From Fidelibacterota bacterium (lineage in GTDB: Bacteria > Fidelibacterota > UBA2242 > JAFGTP01), in the NCBI GenBank assembly GCA_029939785.1, contig JAOZSG010000087.1, positions 1 to 10,957 on the forward strand: a stretch of DNA of 10,957 nucleotides, given 5' to 3'. This document shows positions 1 through 6,663 of the stretch, one piece after another. The position numbers and the translations under genes are program-made. Within the stretch, counting starts at the first letter, position 1; each line of letters starts with the position of its first letter. The notes below the pieces were generated by a model. That model saw only the letters and a program-made list of their open reading frames with translations, searched no databases and was not told the DNA's origin.

Positions 1-8
1 AGAATATT

Positions 9-72
9 GGATAATTTTTACTATGCAAATGAAAAATATCGGATAATTTTTGCTTTGCAAATGAAAAATATC
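9..72. repeat. Two tandem copies of a 32-bp palindromic repeat
   Basis: Two head-to-tail copies (9-40 and 41-72) begin GGATAATTTTT and end GAAAAATATC; they differ at only two internal positions. The last bases of a third copy appear at 3-8, so the array probably continues beyond the left edge. Each unit is an imperfect inverted repeat: the GGATA-A-TTTTT arm mirrors AAAAATATCC with one bulged base, and the centre carries TTTGCAAA or a near form. The junction between copies is also palindromic. The array ends 55 bp before the ATPase start codon. It could be a REP-like element, a protein-binding array or a local duplication. There are no spacers, so it is not CRISPR. Confidence 0.75.
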
Positions 73-127
73 CTAATTTATTGCTTTTATTATAAAAAAT
101 ACCTATTTTGTAAAAAATGGGTTAATA

Positions 128-1363
128 ATGTATTATAAACGAGATATTCAAAAAAAAATAGAAAAACAAATTTATTCGGATTTGATTTTACTTGTTATTG
201 GAGCAAGGCAAACTGGAAAAACCAGTTTATTAAAATTTTATTACAATAAATTGAAAAGTGATGGTCATAAATCTTATTTTTTTAATCTTGAAGATTTTGA
301 TTATTTAGATCTTTTTAATAAATCTCCAAAAAATCTTCTTGATGTGATTTCTTTATCTGATAAAAAAGTTTATGTTTTTATTGATGAAATTCAATATCTT
401 GATAATCCAACAAATTTCCTAAAGTATTTATATGATGAACATTCAAATAGAATAAAATTTATTGTAACAGGTTCATCTGCTTTTTATATTGATTCAAAAT
501 TTAAAGATTCTCTTGCAGGGAGAAAGCGGATTTTCATTTTAAACACTTTGAATTTTTATGAATTTTTATTTTTTAATGGACAAGAAAATCTACTGAATTA
601 TTATAATCCATTTTCATTTTTAATGAATAAACAAAAAATGGCTATACCAATAAAAAGAAGATTAGAGTCCTTTTGGATGCAATATCTTCTTTTTGGAGGT
701 TATCCACGAGTAGTCTTGGCAGATGATAGAAATGAAAAAATAGAAATATTGCGAGAACTTGTTAATTCATTTATTAAAAAAGATATTTCAGAATCCGGTT
801 TAAAACGACCAGAAAAATTTTATAGATTATTAAAAATGGTAAGTGCTCAAGTAGGAAATTTGGTTAATATAAATTCCTTATCAAATGATTTGAATCTCTC
901 TTTTACAGCAGTAGAAAATTATTTAATTGTAATGGAAAAATCTTTTCATATTTCGATTATTAAGCCATTTCATAAAAATATACGAAAAGAACTAACCAAA
1001 ATGCCTAAAGTTTATTTTAATGATACAGGGTTAAGAAATATTCTGATCAATAATTTTGAAGATTTGAAATTTCGTCCTGATTCAGGTGCATTGTTTGAAA
1101 ATATAGTCTATAAATCTTTATTAAGCCATTTTACTAATTATCAAATAAAATTTTGGCGAACACAAAGTGGTAATGAAATTGATTTTATTCTAGATGAAAA
1201 ACTTGCTCTTGAGGTAAAATTAAATATTAATCAATTTAAAATTTCCAAGTATAAAAAATTTATGAATGCTTATGATTTTCCTTTTAAAGTTATTTATCGA
1301 TATGGAGAAAATGATCAGATTAGTGATGATAGAATTGAAATATTTGATTATTTGGATATCTAA
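128..1363 (+). CDS. AAA_14 / DUF4143 family ATPase
   Basis: This 411-residue protein has the full architecture of the ATP-binding proteins with an N-terminal AAA_14 domain and a C-terminal DUF4143 domain. The Walker A motif GARQTGKT lies at 25-32 and Walker B VYVFIDE at 81-87. A sensor-like IVTGSS lies at 112-117, and the family hallmark GGYPRVV at 190-196. A winged-helix-like middle follows at roughly 225-290. The C-terminus carries E324, WRTQSGNEID (344-352) and LEVK (361-364), which resembles a PD-(D/E)xK nuclease-like fold. Full length and no broken motif suggest an intact gene. The start is ATG with no Shine-Dalgarno; a weak TTGCTT/TATTTT pair with 17-bp spacing (81-109) could be its promoter. 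The family is common in bacteria and archaea, often in accessory regions, but its cellular role is not settled. The gene ends convergently with the YoeB-like toxin, with a short inserted element between them. Confidence 0.93.
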   Translation: MYYKRDIQKKIEKQIYSDLILLVIGARQTGKTSLLKFYYNKLKSDGHKSYFFNLEDFDYLDLFNKSPKNLLDVISLSDKKVYVFIDEIQYLDNPTNFLKYLYDEHSNRIKFIVTGSSAFYIDSKFKDSLAGRKRIFILNTLNFYEFLFFNGQENLLNYYNPFSFLMNKQKMAIPIKRRLESFWMQYLLFGGYPRVVLADDRNEKIEILRELVNSFIKKDISESGLKRPEKFYRLLKMVSAQVGNLVNINSLSNDLNLSFTAVENYLIVMEKSFHISIIKPFHKNIRKELTKMPKVYFNDTGLRNILINNFEDLKFRPDSGALFENIVYKSLLSHFTNYQIKFWRTQSGNEIDFILDEKLALEVKLNINQFKISKYKKFMNAYDFPFKVIYRYGENDQISDDRIEIFDYLDI

Positions 1364-1370
1364 TAATGAT

Positions 1371-1500
1371 CTCGTAAAAGTGATTTGAAAGTCAGAATTG
1401 TTGTCGCTCCGGAATCATCCTTCGATCAGTCAAAAGCCGGACTTATAAGCAGACAGAGTGTAGGAAAATTGAAAGAAATTAGACTCTTTACGAGTTTATC
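1371..1500. mobile_element. MITE-like non-coding insertion with 9-bp flanking direct repeat
   Basis: This ~130-bp segment has inverted-repeat ends: CTCGTAAAAGT at 1371-1381 mirrors ACTCTTTACGAG at 1483-1494. It is flanked by direct copies of AATAATGAT at 1362-1370 and 1501-1509; with one indel the match extends to TATC(T)AATAATGAT, so the right boundary could be 1496 or 1500. The interior is clearly GC-richer (33 of 70 bases at 1391-1460, about 47%) than the AT-rich flanks, and contains TCCGG (1408-1412) mirrored by CCGGA (1437-1441). No ORF is present. The combination of terminal inverted repeats, target-site-like duplication, foreign composition and no coding capacity indicates a non-autonomous transposable element. 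The insertion supplies the present TGA stop of the toxin gene. It could instead be a structured ncRNA or a bidirectional transcription barrier; no transposase is visible here. Confidence 0.62.
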
Positions 1501-1756
1501 AATAATGATATCTACAACTTAAAATTCTAATATGATTTTTTGTTACTTTATAAATAAGTCGATGCTCTATATTTATTCTTCTAGACCAACAGTCTTGTAA
1601 TTCATATTTTAAATCTTCTGGTTTGCCAATTCCAGTATAAGGTGCTTTTGGTAATTCTTTAATTAATTGTAGAATATTTTTTGCGATTTTATTATTATTT
1701 TTAACCCAAAAACTGAAATCTTCAATTGCTTGAGGATCAAATATAATTTCTTTCAT
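1499..1756 (-). CDS. yoeB: YoeB/Txe-family mRNA endoribonuclease toxin
   Basis: The 85-residue product matches YoeB (84 aa in E. coli) over its whole length. YoeB is a RelE-superfamily RNase that cleaves mRNA in the ribosomal A site and is neutralised by YefM. The signature GKPEDLKYEL (44-53), CWSRRINIEHRLIYKV (56-71) and C-terminal CRYHY (81-85) are all present. By alignment to E. coli YoeB, the catalytic set E46/R65/H83/Y84 corresponds to E47/R66/H84/Y85, so the toxin should be active. Its ATG overlaps the antitoxin stop as ATGA and has no RBS of its own, which implies translational coupling. The final codons TAT CAT TAT are followed by a TGA whose last two bases fall at the boundary of the MITE-like element, so insertion spared the essential C-terminus. 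Confidence 0.95.
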   Translation of the reverse strand: MKEIIFDPQAIEDFSFWVKNNNKIAKNILQLIKELPKAPYTGIGKPEDLKYELQDCWSRRINIEHRLIYKVTKNHIRILSCRYHY

Positions 1757-2016
1757 AATGATAATTGTTCTAAAACTTTTTTGAGAGGAATTGCGTCTTT
1801 TGGAGACCGGTTTTTTGCATCTATAAGTTTTTGAGCATTTTTAGGACTTCTTAATAAATATGCAGTTTCAATAAGTGAATTATAGTCATCTTCATCAATT
1901 AAAATTGTATTTTTACAATTTCGATTAACAATTCGTACTTGTTCATGACTTTCAGTAACTTCAAGAATCACTTTTTTTAAATTTTGTCTGGTTTGGCTAT
2001 ATGTATATTCTTTCAA
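1753..2016 (-). CDS. yefM: YefM/Phd-family antitoxin
   Basis: The 87-residue protein is a YefM-type antitoxin, which binds DNA with its N-terminal Phd/YefM fold and masks YoeB with its C-terminus. The N-terminal TYSQTRQNLKKV (4-15) and the highly characteristic NSLIETAYLLRSPKNAQKL (46-64) correspond closely to E. coli YefM. The C-terminal tail is charged, as expected for toxin binding. The start is TTG at 2014-2016; it is chosen because AGGAGA lies 4 bp upstream and the reading frame begins exactly like other YefM proteins. The gene is first in the operon and overlaps the toxin by 4 bp. Autorepression by the YefM-YoeB complex at the TGTACA operator just upstream is expected. Confidence 0.95.
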   Translation of the reverse strand: MKEYTYSQTRQNLKKVILEVTESHEQVRIVNRNCKNTILIDEDDYNSLIETAYLLRSPKNAQKLIDAKNRSPKDAIPLKKVLEQLSL

Positions 2017-2020
2017 TTAA

Positions 2021-2026
2021 TCTCCT
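2021..2026 (-). promoter_or_regulatory. Strong Shine-Dalgarno of the antitoxin gene
   Basis: On the minus strand AGGAGA is followed by TTAA and then the TTG start codon. It is the only textbook Shine-Dalgarno I can see in the window and it decides the non-ATG start. A strong site on the antitoxin but none on the toxin fits the need for excess antitoxin. Confidence 0.85.
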
Positions 2027-2049
2027 ATTGTACAATGTTTGTGTACAAT
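2027..2049. promoter_or_regulatory. YefM-YoeB operator with two TGTACA palindromes
   Basis: A perfect 10-bp palindrome ATTGTACAAT (2027-2036) is followed by a second TGTACA core (2042-2047), 13 bp centre to centre. The two also form one larger inverted repeat, ATTGTACA-N7-TGTACAAT. In E. coli the yefM-yoeB operator consists of adjacent long and short palindromes with TGTACA cores; this arrangement is reproduced here. The operator lies between the -10 box and the RBS, across the predicted transcription start, consistent with autorepression. Confidence 0.85.
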
Positions 2050-2076
2050 ATTAGTTAAAACAAGATTAATATGCAA
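2048..2076 (-). promoter_or_regulatory. Sigma-70-like promoter of the toxin-antitoxin operon
   Basis: Reading the minus strand, TTGCAT (2071-2076) is separated by exactly 17 bp from TAATAT (2048-2053). The start of transcription would fall about 7 bp further on, inside the TGTACA operator. The position relative to operator, RBS and gene makes the call convincing although the -35 box is imperfect. Confidence 0.65.
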
Positions 2077-2114
2077 GTAATTCATTTATTTATATTATCA
2101 TTCAAAAGTTTATT

Positions 2115-3047
2115 TCAAATATCATCTTTACCCAAAAAGGCATACCCTACAATATAACCGAATAGATATAAGATTAAACTTAAAAGATAGAAAATTTTAA
2201 ATGTTAAAACTGTTTTGAGTATTCTTAATAAATATGAAAATATCCTAAGAATAACAGATCTTTTTTCACCTACTTTTTTTCCATGTTCGGTTGTCAGTTC
2301 CATCACAAATTCAGGGTAAAATTTATTTACATAAGCTGCCATTTTTCCATTGCGATAAAATTGTATGCAAAATTTTTTAAAAGTAGCAGGAGGGAGGTGA
2401 TGAATGAATAATTCCGGTAGGACAACAACTTTGTATCCTGCTTTGCGAATTTCTGCCCGAAGATAGGGATCAAGACCACGAGGGATTAATTCATTTTCTC
2501 CACCAATTTCCATAAATACTTTTCGAGGAAATATAGCACAAGGATGTTCAGCCATATCACTTTCTACAATATTATTTACAATAGGAGAAGTTCTGCGAGG
2601 TAATTGCTGCATAACGGTTTTTACAAACCAGTTAGAGTTTGCTGGTGGAATATTAGCAACTCCAGCCATTCCAAATTCTGGATGCTTTTCCATTGTGACG
2701 AAAAGTTTTTCCAGAATATCATTGCTGCCAAGTTTCGTATCATCATCGAATGTTACAACATACTTTCCAGTAGCACTTTCTACTCCACAATTGATAGCAC
2801 GCCCCTGACGTGAATCTTTGATAATTAATATTGCTTCCCAATTTTGAAAGGTCTGTTTCTGGATTTGTTCTAATAAATCAGGCAAGTATCCATCACGAGT
2901 TTTATCTATTGTAGGAATAATGATGCTGATTTGCGGATTGTCAACATTTTCATTACGCCAAATTTCAACTGTTCCTTTGGACAGTTTATTTGGATATTTG
3001 ACGAAGTTTCGAGGAATATTTTGATTTATTGTTTTGTAGAGTTTCAT
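2115..3047 (-). CDS. Family 2 glycosyltransferase with C-terminal membrane segment
   Basis: The 310-residue protein has a GT-A fold typical of GT2 inverting transferases. The nucleotide-binding start ISIIIPT lies at 40-46. The metal-binding acidic motif is FDDDT (100-104). An acceptor-side region GGENELIPRGLDPYLRAE (182-199) is followed by a conserved-looking HH at 216-217. A hydrophobic stretch at about 279-305 should anchor the C-terminus in the inner membrane. It would add a sugar to a lipid-linked or surface glycan; donor and acceptor cannot be read from sequence. It follows the adenylate-forming gene by 31 bp and may be cotranscribed with it. Hand counts give roughly 33-45% GC per 60-base line, against 25-27% in neighbouring glycosyltransferase genes, which suggests a separate origin. 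The start is ATG without an RBS. The TA promoter lies immediately downstream, with no obvious terminator between them. Confidence 0.9.
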   Translation of the reverse strand: MKLYKTINQNIPRNFVKYPNKLSKGTVEIWRNENVDNPQISIIIPTIDKTRDGYLPDLLEQIQKQTFQNWEAILIIKDSRQGRAINCGVESATGKYVVTFDDDTKLGSNDILEKLFVTMEKHPEFGMAGVANIPPANSNWFVKTVMQQLPRRTSPIVNNIVESDMAEHPCAIFPRKVFMEIGGENELIPRGLDPYLRAEIRKAGYKVVVLPELFIHHLPPATFKKFCIQFYRNGKMAAYVNKFYPEFVMELTTEHGKKVGEKRSVILRIFSYLLRILKTVLTFKIFYLLSLILYLFGYIVGYAFLGKDDI

Positions 3048-3078
3048 GTTATTTTTGTATTTTTTATTGATATTATGT

Positions 3079-4446
3079 TTATATGATTGATGGCTGTTTT
3101 TTTAATTCTGAAACAAAGTATCGAAATTTTCCTGTTGAATCATTTGGAATTTTTGATACTTCACTAAATAAAATCAAAATATTATCATCTTTTAAAAGAT
3201 CAAGAAATAATTGTCTAAATGTTTCTAATCCCATTTCTGTAAAGTTTGTACTCTTTTCAAATATCACTTCAAATTTATCAAAATCCTTTTGGATTATTTT
3301 GAAATTATTAAAGGGTTGACATTTTTTATCCACCATTGCACGAGTTAAATATAAAAAGATTTCACTAGTTAATTTTCTACCATTTTTTAAAATGATTACA
3401 TCTGTTGTTTTTCCGGCATTAAATTTCATTATTGGTAAGTTTATCCCGCACGGACAGGATTTATCAATAAATTCTCCTAAATCTCCAATTCTATATCGGA
3501 TAAACGGCATATAAAAATTGGTTAATGATGTTGCTACAATTTCTTTGGGACTATTATCTATTGATATAAATTCTAAATAGACATTTTCAGTTGAAATATG
3601 CCAATTACCCTGTGGACATTCGAAAACAAATCCACCAATTTCCGAGCATCCATATTCATTTGACACCGGTACATTAAACACTTCCTCTATTATTTGTCTT
3701 TGGTGAGGATATAATGTCTCAGCTGTAACAAAAATTGCCTTTAATCTGGATTTGTTTATTTTAGGATAATGTTTTTTTATATAATTTGCTAACTGATAGA
3801 TTGTAGTTGAATAACTATAGATGTATTTAGGTTTATAAAAAAATAGTAGTTTAGAGTACAGATATAAAGTTTTTTCAGAAACTTCAAAACCTGAAAGTAA
3901 TAAAGTATTTCGGAAAATTGCTTTTATTGGGTCCCAATATTTTTTGACTTTATTATAAACTGGTCGTCCCCACATTGCTACTTCAGGATCGCCAATATCG
4001 ATTCCATACCATCGACGTGCTCTCCATCTGGAAGCCCAATCCCAACTACTATAATCAGATGTTACTGCAAAATTGATAGGTTTTCCTGTTGAACCACTTG
4101 TTGTACAAGGAAATGTTTTACCATTATATGATTGATAATATAAATTTTGTCCTTGTTGACGAATTATATTTTTAGTTAAAAACGGTATTCTTTTTATGTC
4201 TTCAAATGATTTTATTTCGTTCGGATTTATGTTTTTTTCTTTAAAGAGTTTATTGTAATATTCTGTATTTTTAAATGCATGTTTAATAATTTTTTGTAAT
4301 TTTTCTAATTGGAAATTTTGCATTTCATCAGAACTGAAAAATTGAGATTTTTCCAATTGTTCTAAATTTTGGTTTATTTTTTCACCTTTAATAAATTGAG
4401 TAATTGGGGAATGGATATATTTTACAAATTTGTTATATCCAATCAT
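3079..4446 (-). CDS. PaaK/CapK-like adenylate-forming enzyme
   Basis: The 455-residue protein belongs to the phenylacetate-CoA ligase/coenzyme F390 synthetase branch of the ANL superfamily, which includes CapK-like proteins of capsule loci. These enzymes activate a carboxylic acid as an acyl-AMP, often passing it to a thiol. The phosphate-binding loop TTSGSTGKP lies at 115-123, the adenine/acid-site motif EYGCSE at 264-269 and RYRIGD at 317-322. The C-terminal catalytic lysine candidate is K440 in STGKFR. C277, H283, C331 and C333 (the last two in CPCG) resemble the zinc-binding set reported for some relatives; this is an inference. Its ATGA start overlaps the stop of the upstream GT4 gene, so it belongs to the glycan operon. 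It probably supplies an activated acyl group to decorate or anchor the glycan; the substrate is unknown and no acyl carrier is nearby. Confidence 0.9.
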   Translation of the reverse strand: MIGYNKFVKYIHSPITQFIKGEKINQNLEQLEKSQFFSSDEMQNFQLEKLQKIIKHAFKNTEYYNKLFKEKNINPNEIKSFEDIKRIPFLTKNIIRQQGQNLYYQSYNGKTFPCTTSGSTGKPINFAVTSDYSSWDWASRWRARRWYGIDIGDPEVAMWGRPVYNKVKKYWDPIKAIFRNTLLLSGFEVSEKTLYLYSKLLFFYKPKYIYSYSTTIYQLANYIKKHYPKINKSRLKAIFVTAETLYPHQRQIIEEVFNVPVSNEYGCSEIGGFVFECPQGNWHISTENVYLEFISIDNSPKEIVATSLTNFYMPFIRYRIGDLGEFIDKSCPCGINLPIMKFNAGKTTDVIILKNGRKLTSEIFLYLTRAMVDKKCQPFNNFKIIQKDFDKFEVIFEKSTNFTEMGLETFRQLFLDLLKDDNILILFSEVSKIPNDSTGKFRYFVSELKKQPSII

Positions 4447-5618
4447 ATTTTATCCATTACATCAATAAGGTTTTTTGTAGTTATTTCCCAAGTAAAATTT
4501 TCTAATATGGTTTTTCTTGCAATTTGTTCTGTTTTTATTTTTTCTTGTGGATTATTTAAATAATAAAGTATTGTTTTTGAGAATTTTTCGGCATTTTGTA
4601 CATCAATAGAAATAGCACATTTATATTTTTCAATAATTTCATTTATTCCATATATCTGACTACAAATTACAAGTTTTCCACACGACATATAGTCAAATAA
4701 TTTCATTGGCGATAATCCTATGTCATTAAGATATTTAGTATTCCATGGAGCAACACAAATGTCATAGCAATTAATATAAAGAGATGCTAAATCAAAAGGG
4801 ATTCGACCTGGAAATAGGAAGTTTTTATTAACATTTAGTTTTTTTGTTAGATTGATCCATTCTAATCTTTGTGCTCCATCGCCGGCAATAATAAATAATA
4901 TATTTGGTTTTTCTTTGATAATATATTTAGATGCATTTATTAAATACTGAACTCCATGATAATGGTAACAACTTCCAATAAAACCGACAATTGGTCTGTC
5001 AATTGAAAGATCAAGTTGTTGTCTTGTTATTTTTGTTTTTATTGGTAAAAATTTTTCCGGATTTGTGCCATTTGATACAGGAATAATATATTTGGGATTA
5101 AGATTATAATTTTTAATAATGAGTTTTTTTAAGCCTTCGCTAACTGGAATTAACTTATCAGCATATTTGAAATTTAATTTTTGAATAAATTTTATATATT
5201 TCAATTTCCATTTTGAATATCCTGTTTGTTCAAGTTCTAATAAAACCCAGCCATTTATCTCAATTATTAATGGAATATGAAATAATTTTGAAATGATTAA
5301 TGGAACAAGTGAACTGGTTTCACGAAAGTATAGAAAATCAGGATGATTTACCAGAATATTTTTTAATAAGATAAAAAAAGAAATTATATCAAAACTAATC
5401 CAGTTGAGTAATGGTTTATTAATTATTGGAATTAAATGAATATCGACTTTTGTATCAAATTTCGGGTTTGTGATATTTGGATTGAAGAAATGAACTTCAT
5501 GCCCAAACTTAGCCATCCAAGATACAGTTTCCCTGATATGGTTATTTATATTACCAAGTTTACTGAAGCCCTCGTAGCAGAAGTAGAATATTTTATATTT
5601 TTTATTTGAATGATTCAT
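4443..5618 (-). CDS. GT4-family glycosyltransferase
   Basis: The 391-residue protein has the two Rossmann domains of GT-B retaining enzymes. The N-terminal domain (about 1-175) includes the acceptor-side region around HIRETVSWMAKFGHEVHF (27-44). The linker VSNGTNPEKF is at 181-190. The C-terminal donor domain carries VGFIGS (211-216), IIAGDGAQ (243-250), and SPMKLFDYMSCG (303-314). In that last motif relatives usually have a glutamate (KLFEYM), replaced here by D309, a conservative change. It overlaps the upstream GT4 gene by 17 bp and the downstream ligase gene by 4 bp. It is probably soluble or peripheral at the inner membrane and adds one sugar of the repeat unit. Donor and linkage cannot be predicted. 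Confidence 0.9.
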   Translation of the reverse strand: MNHSNKKYKIFYFCYEGFSKLGNINNHIRETVSWMAKFGHEVHFFNPNITNPKFDTKVDIHLIPIINKPLLNWISFDIISFFILLKNILVNHPDFLYFRETSSLVPLIISKLFHIPLIIEINGWVLLELEQTGYSKWKLKYIKFIQKLNFKYADKLIPVSEGLKKLIIKNYNLNPKYIIPVSNGTNPEKFLPIKTKITRQQLDLSIDRPIVGFIGSCYHYHGVQYLINASKYIIKEKPNILFIIAGDGAQRLEWINLTKKLNVNKNFLFPGRIPFDLASLYINCYDICVAPWNTKYLNDIGLSPMKLFDYMSCGKLVICSQIYGINEIIEKYKCAISIDVQNAEKFSKTILYYLNNPQEKIKTEQIARKTILENFTWEITTKNLIDVMDKI

Positions 5619-6663
5619 AGATATTATTGAATGTATTTAGATTTGTTTGTCTTGAAAATAGCAATACTACTAATTCCCTGTTTTTTTCTATTGATACCTT
5701 TAGTTCAGACAATTTTGATAATACTAAATTGATTTTTGATGCTAATGAATCAGAATTATTTGTTTCATATAATTCAATATTAAACCCCATTTTCTTTACA
5801 TATTTATTTGATGGATTATCTGGTAAAATAGGAAAACATCCAGAAGCAAATGCCTCTAATAATGCAATTGATAGACCATCTGTTGGAGATGTTGATACAT
5901 AGATTTGTGATTCTTTATAATGTTTGACAATGAGCTCATTTGAAACATGACCATGAAATTTTATTTTATTTTGAATCTTTAAATCTTGCGACAATTTTTC
6001 TAATGTTTGTCTTGCATTTCCATCACCAATAATATGAGTCATGTAATCATTATTTATTTTTGATAATGCATTAATTAATATATCAATCTTATATTTTTGA
6101 GTTAGATGTCTTGTTGAGATTATGTTTATTGGTGTAATAATGTTAGTATTAAAAGTAAATTTATTAATTTTGATTCCATATTGGATTATTTTTATTTTTC
6201 TTTCATCGACTCCCAAACTAAGAACTTTTTCTTTCATTTCTGGTGACGGTAAAGTTATTATATTTGATTTTGTTAAAGCTATTTCGATAAAATGTTTTTT
6301 GAGTTTAGATCTATCAGGATCTATGAGAATGTCAGAACCATGACATGTTAATATTAAAGGGTGGAAATTAGATTTTGCTGCTAAATATCCATAGTTTGTT
6401 GCATAATGAGCATGGATTAAATCCGGATTAATTTTATGAATAATCTGTTTGATTTTTTTTATTTTGAGAAATATTTGGTATGTGGCTGAAAAAAGAGGTA
6501 TGTGAAATTTGGGTAAACAGTCACCAATATTATAGGTTTGAACATCATTAATTTGATTATCAGTATCTGTGATTAGAAATACTTCATGACCTTTGGCTAC
6601 AAAGAATTTTAACCATTCTATAATATGTATTGATGCTGCATCAGCTATATAACAAAGTTTCAT
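5602..6663 (-). CDS. GT4-family glycosyltransferase
   Basis: The 353-residue GT-B protein opens with MKLCYIADAASIHIIEW and has the N-domain motif HAHYATNYGYLAA (84-96) and CHGSDILIDP (107-116), typical of GT4 enzymes in surface-glycan loci. The donor domain shows ISTRHLTQKYKID (182-194), IIGDG (211-215), and STSPTDGLSIALLEAFASG (257-275). The E-x7-E motif of the family is present as D262-x7-E270, a variation seen in one GT4 subgroup. The protein is slightly short but both domains are complete. ATG overlaps the previous stop as ATGA (6660-6663), and its 3' end runs 17 bp into the next gene, so translation is probably coupled. Confidence 0.9.
   Translation of the reverse strand: MKLCYIADAASIHIIEWLKFFVAKGHEVFLITDTDNQINDVQTYNIGDCLPKFHIPLFSATYQIFLKIKKIKQIIHKINPDLIHAHYATNYGYLAAKSNFHPLILTCHGSDILIDPDRSKLKKHFIEIALTKSNIITLPSPEMKEKVLSLGVDERKIKIIQYGIKINKFTFNTNIITPINIISTRHLTQKYKIDILINALSKINNDYMTHIIGDGNARQTLEKLSQDLKIQNKIKFHGHVSNELIVKHYKESQIYVSTSPTDGLSIALLEAFASGCFPILPDNPSNKYVKKMGFNIELYETNNSDSLASKINLVLSKLSELKVSIEKNRELVVLLFSRQTNLNTFNNIYESFK

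Noticed and set aside
9..72. Possible CRISPR array
   Set aside because: The two repeats are directly adjacent without spacers and no cas gene is present.
128..2016. ATPase plus toxin-antitoxin as one new defence system
   Set aside because: The genes are convergent with separate control and an insertion between them; each is a common stand-alone family, and nothing in the sequence links their functions.
2604..2813. Plus-strand open frame inside the GT2 gene
   Set aside because: It is antisense to the conserved GT2 catalytic region and has no support of its own. The similar plus-strand frames at 3083-3319, 4369-4563, 5627-5902 and 6122-6343 were rejected for the same reason.
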